From positions 2,599,101 through 2,663,100 of the forward strand of contig NZ_CP036455.1 of NCBI RefSeq assembly GCF_004323735.1: a stretch of DNA of 64,000 bases, read 5' to 3'. The DNA is from Streptomonospora litoralis (GTDB lineage Bacteria > Actinomycetota > Actinomycetes > Streptosporangiales > Streptosporangiaceae). The notes beneath the pieces were generated by a model. The model was given only the letters and a program-made list of their open reading frames with translations. It ran no database searches and was not told the DNA's origin. The translations under genes were made by a program, and so were the position numbers. Shown piece after piece: positions 45,719 to 54,123 of this stretch; the stretch's first letter is position 1, and the number at the start of each line of letters is the position of its first letter.

Positions 45719-46516
45719 GTGAAGAGCGTCGAGCCCGAGGTCCATGTGATCGCCCGGCCGCAGCTGGACTACGACGAGATCGCCCGCTACCTCGCCGACG
45801 TCGGCGGGAACAGCTGGCTGGAGCGCCTGGACCGGGGCGACCTCGACTCCGCTCTCAACGACCCGCAGAACCTCGCCGAGTTCGCCGGACGCCTGTGCTA
45901 CCGCTCTTGGGAACCCGGCCTCAACCCCAACGTCACCCGGGTCCGCACCGACCAGGACCAGTACCTGGGCAACCTGCTGGCCAGCATGCACGGCTCGGTG
46001 CTGGAGCACGTGAGTTTCAGCTTCGTGCTGCACAAGGTGAGTCGCGTACTAACACATGAGTTGATACGACACCGCCCCGGAACCGCGATCTCCCAGGAGT
46101 CGCTCCGGTTCGTGCGGCTGGACGACCTCCCGTTCTGGTTCCCCGAGTGGGCCAAGGACGACCCCGAGCTGATGAAGCGCGCCACCGAGATGCTCGACCA
46201 GATGGAGCGCTTCCAGCTGTGGATGGCCGAGCACTTCGGCCTCGACGAGGAGGGCGTCAAGTTCGCCGAGAAGAAGCACCGCACATCCTTCATGCGCCGC
46301 TTCGCCCCCGAGGGCGTCGCCACCGGCCTGGTGTGGACCGCCAACGTCCGCACCCTGCGCCACACCCTGGAGGCCCGCACCGCGCCCGGCGCGGAGGAGG
46401 AGATCCGCCTCCTCTTCGGCAAGATCGGCGAGGCCATGCGCGAGGAGGCGCCGGCGCTGTTCGGCGACTACGAGGTCGAGGACGGCGCCTGGGTGCCGAA
46501 GTGGCGGAAGGTGTGA
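45719..46516 (+). CDS. thyX: Flavin-dependent thymidylate synthase ThyX
   Basis: The 265-residue FAD enzyme makes dTMP from dUMP with methylene-tetrahydrofolate and NADPH. The family motif region is THELIRHRPGTAISQESLRF (RHR at residues 117-119). The first Ser at the expected spacing is off by one: the canonical RHR-x7-S becomes RHR-x5-S or x8-S here. The rest (MHGSVLEHVSFSF, ANVRTLRHTLEAR) is typical. GTG 45719 follows GGGGGAG. No dapA/dapB neighbours, unlike the common actinobacterial setting. Codons over the motif are unusual. Confidence 0.88.
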   Translation: MKSVEPEVHVIARPQLDYDEIARYLADVGGNSWLERLDRGDLDSALNDPQNLAEFAGRLCYRSWEPGLNPNVTRVRTDQDQYLGNLLASMHGSVLEHVSFSFVLHKVSRVLTHELIRHRPGTAISQESLRFVRLDDLPFWFPEWAKDDPELMKRATEMLDQMERFQLWMAEHFGLDEEGVKFAEKKHRTSFMRRFAPEGVATGLVWTANVRTLRHTLEARTAPGAEEEIRLLFGKIGEAMREEAPALFGDYEVEDGAWVPKWRKV

Positions 46517-46625
46517 GGGCTGACCTACCCGGGGCTTGAGGGAAGGGCCCGGTTCGGTCCGCAATGGGATATCGGCTTTTTCGATTGCACGGAGGGGTGG
46601 GAAGTAATGTCAGTCCACTTGCGTT

Positions 46626-46964
46626 TCACACATCCTTGGTCATCTCCCCTTCTTCATTCCATTGCTTGTGAGATATGGTTTTCCGGTTCTCGTTGAAAAT
46701 TCGCTTCTCCGCCATTTGGCCATTTTTGTGCCATTCTATCCATGTTCCGATGGGCCCGCCTCTCGATGTCTGCCCCTCGACTTTTTTCTGGCCATTCGGA
46801 AACCATTGAAGCCAGGGCCCGTCTTCGAGTCCATTCTTATATTGGACGATGGCGAGTATTCTGCCATCTTTGTTTGTTTCGACGGTCTCGCCGGTGAAAG
46901 GGCGGCCTTCATAGACGGCTATTCCGGTGCCGTCATCCTCGACATCCTCATCGTTGACTCGCAT
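46626..46964 (-). CDS. YwqK-like (MORN-repeat) immunity protein
   Basis: The 112-residue product has MORN/YwqK-type repeats: GRPFTGETVETNKDGRILA, NGLEDGPWLQWFPNGQKKVE and GGPIGTWIEWHKNGQMAEKR. It starts 8 bases after the toxin stop with GGAGG spanning the junction, so it is co-translated with the toxin. In Bacillus YwqK is the partner of the deaminase toxin YwqJ, which matches the toxin here. Base composition is far less GC-rich than the rest of the window, a sign of recent transfer. Confidence 0.82.
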   Translation of the reverse strand: MRVNDEDVEDDGTGIAVYEGRPFTGETVETNKDGRILAIVQYKNGLEDGPWLQWFPNGQKKVEGQTSRGGPIGTWIEWHKNGQMAEKRIFNENRKTISHKQWNEEGEMTKDV

Positions 46965-46972
46965 AATCCCTC

Positions 46973-49429
46973 CTAATCATGGAAGACCTCGGGGTCTGAC
47001 TGTCCTTGCGGAGTGAATGTCTTTCCAGCGTTCGGGCTAGAGGTGTCTCCCAGGAGTCTAGTGCAACTTCCGCAACAGTGTGCATCCTCGGGGCCGTCGT
47101 GGCGCAGCGTGAAGAGGTTGTCGACCCGGAACTCCTTCAATGCCCCCATGGTCGCTGATTCTCCCCTGGCTTCAAGTAGGCCGTTTAGCGCCTTGATCTC
47201 TGCATGGCGAAGAGGGTCATCGAATGTCGGATGGATGTGTTCGAAGGCGTCCGGGCTTCCCGGTTCCCCAATTGTATACGGGCCTTCCTCTTCCATTATC
47301 CGCAGGCGCTCACCGAGAACCGCGTGCAGGTCGGTCTCGTTGAGAGCAGTGCCGACGCGGCCATTAATTCCCTCTGTAACTCGGCCTGTCCGGAGGTCGA
47401 TAGCGATCGAATTGACGGCGCCTCTTGTTTTGCCAAGATCCGCCTTCGAATGCTCCCCCTGTTCCACCGAGTCGCGCATGAAGTCGGCGCGGTCGGTTAC
47501 CGCCGCCCGCATATAGGAATTCACCGGTCGGCCATCGACCGTCTCTATGAGGCCAGCGTCGCCTCGGGTGACTCTGCTCTCATCGAGTTGCTCCAGCACG
47601 TGACTTCGAGTGAAGTCCGGGGGCAGCGGATTTGTGCGGAGACCACTCTGTCCTCCTTCTTGCTCGGAGTCCGGCTGGTTGTCGCCGTCCGGGCTCTTCG
47701 ACTCCGGTTCGTGCGTGGGATCCGGGGCGTTCGGATCAACGGGTTCCTCGACGCCCTCGGGACCGCCGTCCTTGTTCGCAGGCTCTTGGCCGTCGGGGCC
47801 ATCTTCCTCGGGGATCTCCGGCCGATCGGTTTCCTTCGGCTCGGGTGCGTCCCCGTCGGGGCGCTCGCCGCCGTCCCCTCGCTCGGCATCTACACGGGGC
47901 ACCGGCGGGCGGTCTCCGCCGCCACCTTCGGGCGGATTGCCCGAGCCCGGTTGGTCGCTTCCACCCGGACCGGACGAAGGGCTTGACGGGCGCTCCGGGG
48001 TATCCGGCGCAGGGGAGGGCTTCGGGTCCAGACTGGATGGGTCCGGCGACCCGGTATCCGGCTTGGGGGCGGACGAGGGCGGGCCGTCGGTGTTCGCCTG
48101 GATGTCGGGGACGCGGCCGCCGGCCGGTTGGAGTTGTGGGCCGCCGTTCGTGTCGATCGCGGGGGTGAGATCCGCCGGCGCGTTGTTCGGCGTGCCGCTG
48201 CCCGAGGGAACCGAGCTGTCGCCGAAGTTCTCCGCCCGGGATAGCGCGTCCTGCAGCCCGCCGGTGGTCGAAGAGTCGATGTCCAGCCCGTCGAGCTTGT
48301 TCTGCAGGCCCTGGACCGAGAACCGGCCCGAACCGTCGCCGAGCCGCAAGGCGTCCATGTCCGGGGTGACGTCCGCATCGCCCCCGCGGCCGCCGACGTC
48401 GACGTCTCCGCTGCCGCCGCCGACTTTGCGGGCTCCGCTGGCCAGTGCCTTGTACACGCCGGCACCGCCCACGAACATGCTGCCGATGTTGAGCACGCTC
48501 TGGGTGATCACATAGCCCGGCCGGTCGCCCCACTCGCGCCAGGGCACGACGGCGTGGGCGAACTCGGTCCAGCCCGAGGAGAAGTTATCCCACCACTGCC
48601 CGCCCGAACCGACTCCCCAGCCGTCCTCGCCGTAGAGCCCCACCAGGCTCCCGAGCCCGTTCAGCGTGTCGGTCCAGTTGTCCGCCAGGTTGTTCCCCCA
48701 GGCGCCCACGGAGCTCACGCCCCAGCCGTCGTCGCCGTAGAGGCCGACCATGGAGCCGAGGTCCTCGGCGATGCCCACGCCGAAGTCCTGCACACCGTCC
48801 CAGACGTCGACGTACCACTCCGCGTCGTGCTCCTGCGGCGTCGCCCACGGCGTCTTTACGCCCGAGAGCGCGTCGGTGAAGCCGTGCGCCTGCTCGTTAG
48901 GGCCAAGGGAGCCCTCCTCACCAGGGGCGGTGGCCACGAACGTGGTGCCGTCGAACAGCGCGGTGATGGCGTTGGCGCAGTCGCGCTCGGCGCGCTGGTA
49001 GTCGTGCATCGCTGCGAGGATGTCGTTGTTGAGCTGATCCAGCTCGTCGATCTTGTCCTGGTCTTCACGCCAGTCGTCGTCGCCGGCGATCTCCTCCTGG
49101 AAGTCCTCGGCGTCGGCCTTGAGCGCCTTCAGGCGCGCCTTGATGGGCCGCACCTCCGCGGCGAAGTCGGCGAGGGCGTCGGCCACCGAGGAGGCACCGG
49201 AGTCGAAGTCGTCGCCCTTGGTCGCCACCGGATTGATCGCGGCGAACAGGGTCGGGGCCTCGGGAGCGGAGTAGACGCCTTCGAGCGCTTCCCACGAGGA
49301 CTTGATGTCCTGCCCGGCCTGGGCGACGTCGGTACCGTCGCTCCTGAGGTTCGTGGCTGCGGCCTCCAACGCGTCGCAGTCCACCTTGGGGACGGGGACG
49401 TCGTCCGGCCTGATCACCTCGTGAGTCAC
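46973..49429 (-). CDS. Polymorphic toxin with C-terminal YwqJ-type deaminase
   Basis: 818 residues. N-terminal helical/coiled-coil region of the WXG/LXG secretion kind (about 15-160), then a tandem repeat (LGSMVGLYGDDGWGV at 224-238 and LGSLVGLYGEDGWGV at 259-273), a hydrophobic segment (about 308-325), a Pro/Gly/Asp-rich linker (about 380-590) and a C-terminal deaminase. The zinc site of the deaminase is H742-A-E744 and C786-x2-C789 in AHCCGSC. Expected to edit nucleic acid bases in rival cells. GTG 49429 follows AGGTGA. The last 200 codons are clearly AT-richer than the front, as in toxin-tip exchange. Confidence 0.85.
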   Translation of the reverse strand: MTHEVIRPDDVPVPKVDCDALEAAATNLRSDGTDVAQAGQDIKSSWEALEGVYSAPEAPTLFAAINPVATKGDDFDSGASSVADALADFAAEVRPIKARLKALKADAEDFQEEIAGDDDWREDQDKIDELDQLNNDILAAMHDYQRAERDCANAITALFDGTTFVATAPGEEGSLGPNEQAHGFTDALSGVKTPWATPQEHDAEWYVDVWDGVQDFGVGIAEDLGSMVGLYGDDGWGVSSVGAWGNNLADNWTDTLNGLGSLVGLYGEDGWGVGSGGQWWDNFSSGWTEFAHAVVPWREWGDRPGYVITQSVLNIGSMFVGGAGVYKALASGARKVGGGSGDVDVGGRGGDADVTPDMDALRLGDGSGRFSVQGLQNKLDGLDIDSSTTGGLQDALSRAENFGDSSVPSGSGTPNNAPADLTPAIDTNGGPQLQPAGGRVPDIQANTDGPPSSAPKPDTGSPDPSSLDPKPSPAPDTPERPSSPSSGPGGSDQPGSGNPPEGGGGDRPPVPRVDAERGDGGERPDGDAPEPKETDRPEIPEEDGPDGQEPANKDGGPEGVEEPVDPNAPDPTHEPESKSPDGDNQPDSEQEGGQSGLRTNPLPPDFTRSHVLEQLDESRVTRGDAGLIETVDGRPVNSYMRAAVTDRADFMRDSVEQGEHSKADLGKTRGAVNSIAIDLRTGRVTEGINGRVGTALNETDLHAVLGERLRIMEEEGPYTIGEPGSPDAFEHIHPTFDDPLRHAEIKALNGLLEARGESATMGALKEFRVDNLFTLRHDGPEDAHCCGSCTRLLGDTSSPNAGKTFTPQGQSDPEVFHD

Positions 49430-49615
49430 AGCGCTGTCACCTGGGGTAGGGGAATCCGGCACACGCAGACCCGATCCGCATGCACGCCCGGGCCGCCGCG
49501 AGCCAACCACCTACGGGGTGGAATGGGAACACAACTGTCCGTTTCCGGTCATTCGCCGCTAGCTAGGGGAGAGGGATGCATGTCGGCGGTGACGCTGCAT
49601 CCCGTGGGCCCGGTC

Positions 49616-49682
49616 GGCGTCCATTGCGCGGAAATCACCACGTCCAAGGCCGATCCTTGGTGATTTCCGCGCAATGGACGCC
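49616..49682. repeat. Perfect 25-bp inverted repeat of copy R2
   Basis: Arms 49616-49640 and 49658-49682 match perfectly over 25 bases (core CATTGCGCGGAAATCACCA). The 17-base spacer, read on the minus strand, is AGGATCGGCCTTGGACG, identical but for the first base to that of R1. Confidence 0.9.
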
Positions 49683-50013
49683 GCGAAACCCGACATAAAG
49701 GACACCCAGGCGCCCGATCATCACCGAGGCTGTGCCTGGGACCGGTTTCGGCGCCAAAACCGTCTCTGCAGCCGTTCTCGGCGCGCCGTCAGGCGCGCCG
49801 CCGGCGGGCACCCTGCCCGATACGCGCGGGCCCGGCCATCCGCCGTCCTCGCTGCCGCTTTTCCTCCAGACCACCCGCCTGCCCGGCAGGCTACAAGGCC
49901 GCCCAGCGGGCCCGAGCCGCCGTGTCCGGGGCGCCTTGCCCGAGCCGCTTTGTCCGCCCACCGGGGCGCCTGGTCCGCCTACCGCCACCAGCGACGCATG
50001 TAGCGAAGTAATA
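49616..50013 (-). repeat. Dispersed 0.4 kb structured repeat, copy R2 (inverted)
   Basis: On the minus strand it runs from AGTATTACTTCG (50013) through GCGTCGCTGGTGGCGGTAGG and GGCGGCCTTGTAGCCTGCC to the hairpin at 49616-49682, parallel to R1. It lies between the toxin gene's upstream end and the gene at 50042, which also ends here. Confidence 0.8.
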
Positions 50014-50041
50014 CTAGACGGCTGCGTCGTCCGCGCGGCTT

Positions 50042-50896
50042 TCACCCCGCGCCCGAATTGCCCGCCCGCGCCTCCGCCTTTGCGATGCCCGCTCGGCAGG
50101 CGCGGACGACCTCGCGGTGGTTGCGGTAGCGGGCCAGCAGGTTGTAAGGGCGAGGGGACTCCGGCTCGGGGGTGCCGGTGCCGGCGGTGACGGTGAGGAC
50201 CTCGCCCTGCGCGCGGCCCGAGCGGTACCAGCGCTCCCAGCGTTCGAAGTCGGGGCTGTGGCGGTGGGCGAAGGCGAACGCCGGCTCGCCCGTGCCTTCG
50301 AGGGACGAGCCGTCGCGGCGCCACAGTTCGATCTCGCCGCCGCCGGACGGCTCCGGCCAGGCGCGGGCGGTGACCGTGTCCACCCGCGCCGCACCGCCGT
50401 GCGGTCCGGGGCGCACCAGTAGGGCGTCGTCGCCGCGCGTGCGCGGGGGAAGCGGGCGCACGTCCTCCACGGCCGTCAGGGTGATCAGCACCCGCGGCAT
50501 CCACCACCAGTTCTCCCGGCGCGCCATCAGGCCGTCGGCGCGCAGGCGCGTGGGCGGGTGCTTGACGATCTCCTGTTCCAGCAGGTGGTCGGCGAAGCGC
50601 TTGCCCTCCAGGTCGAAGCGGATGTCGACCGGCCCTGAGGCGACCACGGCCGCCGCCGCGTCCTGCGACGGGGGGTCGGACACGGCGAAGGAGGCCCGCC
50701 CCGAGGTCATGGTGTCGACCGCGTCGAGGTGGGCCATGGGCAGCGCGACGCACGGCAGGTCGTCCCACACCAGCGGCACCACGGGGATTCCCGCGGGACC
50801 GCCGGACCCGGCCCAGCACATTTCCGCGGCGGTCGATCGCCGCCAAACCGTGACCACGTTCTGCAAGGCCAGCCCTTTGTCTGCGAAGAGGCACAT
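50042..50896 (-). CDS. Uncharacterised protein, possible FMN-binding split-barrel
   Basis: The 284-residue soluble protein shows no motif that I can name with confidence. The segment VPLVWDDLPCVALPMAHLD, then DTMTSGRASFAVSDPPS, reads like the first strands of a pyridoxamine-phosphate-oxidase-type barrel. The later WWWMPRVLITLTAVEDVRPL could be another strand pair. The second half is rich in Arg, Glu and Pro. ATG 50896 is the only ATG near the N-terminus, but the first 35 residues look atypical and a later start is possible. Divergent from cstA. Confidence 0.5.
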   Translation of the reverse strand: MCLFADKGLALQNVVTVWRRSTAAEMCWAGSGGPAGIPVVPLVWDDLPCVALPMAHLDAVDTMTSGRASFAVSDPPSQDAAAAVVASGPVDIRFDLEGKRFADHLLEQEIVKHPPTRLRADGLMARRENWWWMPRVLITLTAVEDVRPLPPRTRGDDALLVRPGPHGGAARVDTVTARAWPEPSGGGEIELWRRDGSSLEGTGEPAFAFAHRHSPDFERWERWYRSGRAQGEVLTVTAGTGTPEPESPRPYNLLARYRNHREVVRACRAGIAKAEARAGNSGAG

Positions 50897-51046
50897 GTTA
50901 ATTTCTGGTGACTTTATTCGATCATCGAGGTTTGTGTCCCGGTCGCTGCGCCTTCAACGGCCGTCCGCAGCACCCGACGGCTCGCCGAGACGCGGCTCGG
51001 GCGGGGTGCATACACCGTGTGCCGACGTGTGACGTAAGGACAGCCA

Positions 51047-52783
51047 ATGCCAGCAGCCGTCGTCATGGTCGCGGTCCTGGCGATCTTCGCCCTGGGCTAC
51101 CGGTACTACTCGGCGTACTTGGCCAAGCGCGTCTACGCGCTCGACCCGTCGTATACGACCCCCGCCCACACCTTCCGCGACGGTATCGACTTCGTCCCCA
51201 CGAACAAGCACATCGTCTTCAGCCACCACTTCATCTCCATCGCGGGCGCCGCCCCCATCGTGGGCCCGGCGGTGGCGGTCTTCTGGGGCTGGGGACCGGC
51301 CCTGCTGTGGGTGGTGGCCGGCACCGTCTTCGCGGCGGGCGTGCACGACTTCGGTGCGCTGGTGGTCTCGGTGCGGCACAAGGCCAAGAGCATCGGGACG
51401 CTGGCCGGCGAGGTGATCAGCGCCCGCTCGCGGGTGCTGTTCCTGCTGATCCTGTTCTTCCTGCTGACCATGGTCAACGCGGTCTTCGCGGTGGTCATCG
51501 GCATCCTGCTGGACGGCAACCCCGCCGCGGTACTGCCGGTGCTGGTCACCATCCCGCTGGCCATCGGCCTCGGCCAGCTCGTCTACCGCCGCCGTACCGC
51601 GGCGCTGCTGCCGTCGATCGTCTGCCTCGTCATCGTCTACGCCTTCATCCCGCTGGGCGTGGCGGTGCCGATCTCGCTGGACGGGGTGGCCGGGGCGCTG
51701 GGCATGTCGGCCCAGACCCTGTGGGTGCTGCTGATCTTCGTCTACGCGTTCTTCGCCTCGCGGCTGCCGGTGTGGCTGCTGCTGCAGCCGCGCGACTACG
51801 TGAACCAGTTGCAGATGGTGCTGGCGCTGGCGGTCATCTTCCTCGGCGTGGTCGTCGGCTGGGACGCCATCGTCGCCCCGGTGGTCAACGACGTGCCCGC
51901 CGGCTCGCCGCCGTGGTTCCCGCTGCTGTTCGTGACCATCGCCTGCGGAGCCGTCTCCGGGTTCCACAGCCTGGTCTCCTCCGGTACGACCTCCAAGCAG
52001 CTGGACAAGGAGACCGACGCCCGCTACGTGGGCTACCTGGCCTCCAGCGGCGAGGGCGCGCTCGCGCTGTGCTCCATCCTGGCCTGCACGGCCGGTGTGG
52101 TCGCCACCGCCGGCGAATGGAACAACCTCTACACCGACTTCGCCACCGCCTCCGACGGCGCGGTCGGCAATTTCGTCAACGGCGTGGCCGGATTCGCCGG
52201 CAACCTCGGTGTGCCGCTGACCGTGGGGTCGGTCTTCGCCGCGATCGTCGTCATCAGCTTCGCCGCCACCTCCATGGACACCGGCGTGCGCCTGCAGCGC
52301 TACATCATCCAGGAGATCGCCGAGATCACCGGTTTCCGTCCGCTGGCCCGCAACCTCACCGCGGCGACCGCGGTCGCGGTGCTGATCCCGCTGGCCCTGG
52401 CACTCGTCCCGGGCAACTTCGCCTTCGGCACCCTGTGGCAGCTCTTCGGCACCACCAACCAGCTCACCGCCGGCCTGGCCCTGTCCGTGATCGCGGTGTG
52501 GGTCACCAAGAACCGCCGCAACCCGGTCGCGGTGCTGGTCCCGCTGGTGTTCCTGGTGGTCATGACGACCTGGGCGCTGATCGTGAACCTGAGCGGGTTC
52601 ATCGCTTCGGGCGAGCCCATGCAGATGTTCCTGCTGGCGCCGCTGGACGTGGCGATCTTCGTGCTGGCGGTCTGGCTGATCATCGAGGCCGCCATCGCCC
52701 TGCGCAAGGCGTTCGCCCAGCGCGGCGCGGTGCAGGAGTCCTCGTCGGCCGAAGAGACCGCGGGCACCGACGAGTCGCAGTGA
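51047..52783 (+). CDS. cstA: CstA-type carbon-starvation/pyruvate-peptide transporter
   Basis: The 578-residue product has about 15 transmembrane helices. Signature segments: DFVPTNKHIVFSHHFISIAGAAPIVGP near the start, HDFGALVVSVRHKAKSIG, FHSLVSSGTTSKQLDKETDA and FAATSMDTGVRLQRYI. CstA proteins import pyruvate or peptides. It is shorter than Escherichia coli CstA (about 700 residues) and ends in an acidic tail. AAGGA precedes ATG 51047. Its stop overlaps the start of the next gene (GTGA), so the two are translationally coupled. Confidence 0.93.
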   Translation: MPAAVVMVAVLAIFALGYRYYSAYLAKRVYALDPSYTTPAHTFRDGIDFVPTNKHIVFSHHFISIAGAAPIVGPAVAVFWGWGPALLWVVAGTVFAAGVHDFGALVVSVRHKAKSIGTLAGEVISARSRVLFLLILFFLLTMVNAVFAVVIGILLDGNPAAVLPVLVTIPLAIGLGQLVYRRRTAALLPSIVCLVIVYAFIPLGVAVPISLDGVAGALGMSAQTLWVLLIFVYAFFASRLPVWLLLQPRDYVNQLQMVLALAVIFLGVVVGWDAIVAPVVNDVPAGSPPWFPLLFVTIACGAVSGFHSLVSSGTTSKQLDKETDARYVGYLASSGEGALALCSILACTAGVVATAGEWNNLYTDFATASDGAVGNFVNGVAGFAGNLGVPLTVGSVFAAIVVISFAATSMDTGVRLQRYIIQEIAEITGFRPLARNLTAATAVAVLIPLALALVPGNFAFGTLWQLFGTTNQLTAGLALSVIAVWVTKNRRNPVAVLVPLVFLVVMTTWALIVNLSGFIASGEPMQMFLLAPLDVAIFVLAVWLIIEAAIALRKAFAQRGAVQESSSAEETAGTDESQ

Positions 52784-53055
52784 CCGGGAGGTGGGAGCGG
52801 CTGCGCAGTGCGTGGCGCCGGATCGAGGAGTTCCACCAGGAGTGGTTCGAGACCCGCTGGCGCCACGTACTGCGCCGCGAGGCCCGCAACCAGCAGGACA
52901 CGCTGCGGGCGATGCTGCTGCTGCAGACGCTGGGTGTGGAGGACCCCGCCGCCTATGAGACGCTGGATGTAATCCCGTACATGGTCGCCGACCTGCACGA
53001 ATGGCATCAGCGGATGGGGCGGGAGAACTTCGGCGACCCCGGGGTGTGCTGCTGA
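52780..53055 (+). CDS. Small CC-terminated protein (cory-CC-star type) coupled to cstA
   Basis: 91 residues, mostly helical and charged: WERLRSAWRRIEEFHQEWFE, then RHVLRREARNQQDTLRAML, ending NFGDPGVCC. The Cys-Cys end matches the cory-CC-star proteins I recall from actinobacteria. It also recalls the CC end of YbdD/YjiX, the accessory partner of CstA/BtsT in Escherichia coli, though the two look otherwise different. GTG 52780 overlaps the cstA stop by two bases. An ArsA-like ATPase gene follows. A role in transporter function or metal/thiol chemistry is inference. Confidence 0.8.
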   Translation: MTGRWERLRSAWRRIEEFHQEWFETRWRHVLRREARNQQDTLRAMLLLQTLGVEDPAAYETLDVIPYMVADLHEWHQRMGRENFGDPGVCC

Positions 53056-53117
53056 GCCCGTCCGGATCCGCCCTCGGCGCTTGCGCGCAGGGCACAGCAG
53101 GCAGGGGGGATGCGGCG

Positions 53118-54074
53118 GTGGCGGCCGACGACCACGCGGCGACGGAGCCCGAAGCGGCGGGCGCAGACCCGGCCACCGGGGCCGGCGCCGCGCCCATCAC
53201 CTTCTTCGGCGGCAAGGGCGGCGTGGGCAAGACGACCATGGCCGCGGCCGCGGGGCTGGCACTCGCCGACGCGGGCCTGCGCACTCTGGTGGTCTCCACC
53301 GACCCCGCACACTCGCTGGGCGATGCGCTCCGAACGCGGCTGCACGACTCCCCGCGCCGCGTCGGCGACAACCTGTGGGCCGCCGAGCCCGACCCCGACG
53401 CCGCCGTGCGCCGCCGCGTCGCCCAGGTCACCGACGACGCCTATGCGGCGCTGCCCCGCGAGATCATGCCGGCTGTGCAGCGCCACCTCGCCCAGGCCGC
53501 GGCCGCACCCGGCATGGCGGAGTCGGCGCTGAACGACATGCTGATCGAGACGATGGAGCGGGTTCCGGGGGAGTGGGACCGCCTGGTGGTCGACAGCGCC
53601 CCGACCGGGCACCTGCTGCGGCTGCTCAATCTGCCGTCCCTGCTGAGCCCGTGGCTGCAGGGCCTGGCACGCCAGCGCGAGCGCGCCGTGGACGCCGACC
53701 GCTTCGCCGCGGGGGTGGTCGGCGGCTCCGCGGAGTCCGAGCAGGCCGACCCGCTGCTGGAGAAGCTCCACGCGCGCCGGACGCGGCTGGAGCGGGCAGC
53801 GGGGCGGTTGCGCTCGGAGTCCGTGGTCCGGTTGGTGCTGCTGCCGCGCCGGATGGTGCTCGCCGAGACCGAGCGCGCCGCCGACCAACTCGCCGACGCC
53901 GGGTTCCGGCTGGGCCCGGTCGTGCTGAACCAGGTTCCGCAACACCCCGACCCCGATGTGGTGGAGGCGGTCCGCCGGCGTTTCGGGCACTACGGAATCC
54001 GCTGCTCGCCGCTGAGCGACGAGGAACCCACCGGCCCCGACCGCCTGCGCCGACTCGCCTTTTCTCCGCTGTAA
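53118..54074 (+). CDS. ArsA/Get3-like anion-transport ATPase
   Basis: The 318-residue soluble SIMIBI ATPase has the deviant P-loop FFGGKGGVGKTTMAAAAG, switch I in VVSTDPAHSLGDAL and switch II in DSAPTGHLLRLLNLPSLL. Single ATPase domain, as in Get3 rather than the duplicated plasmid ArsA. No arsenite transporter or arsR-metal regulator is near, so arsenic resistance is unlikely. GTG 53118 has GGGGGG 8 bases before it; a longer start at GTG 53046, overlapping the previous gene, is possible. Third gene of the cstA unit. Confidence 0.87.
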   Translation: MAADDHAATEPEAAGADPATGAGAAPITFFGGKGGVGKTTMAAAAGLALADAGLRTLVVSTDPAHSLGDALRTRLHDSPRRVGDNLWAAEPDPDAAVRRRVAQVTDDAYAALPREIMPAVQRHLAQAAAAPGMAESALNDMLIETMERVPGEWDRLVVDSAPTGHLLRLLNLPSLLSPWLQGLARQRERAVDADRFAAGVVGGSAESEQADPLLEKLHARRTRLERAAGRLRSESVVRLVLLPRRMVLAETERAADQLADAGFRLGPVVLNQVPQHPDPDVVEAVRRRFGHYGIRCSPLSDEEPTGPDRLRRLAFSPL

Positions 54075-54123
54075 CCCGAGCCGGTGGCGGGTAAGCTCGC
54101 TATTCGGACACTTGGGAGGTGGG

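Noticed and set aside
49616-49682. Terminator for the gene at 50042
   Set aside because: The hairpin is 360 bases past that stop and is part of a repeat also present where no gene ends, so it is better described as a repeat.
53118-54074. Arsenic resistance operon
   Set aside because: The ATPase is ArsA-like, but there is no arsenite pump, arsenate reductase or metal-binding ArsR nearby; the ArsR at 33130 lacks the metal motif and is 20 kb away.
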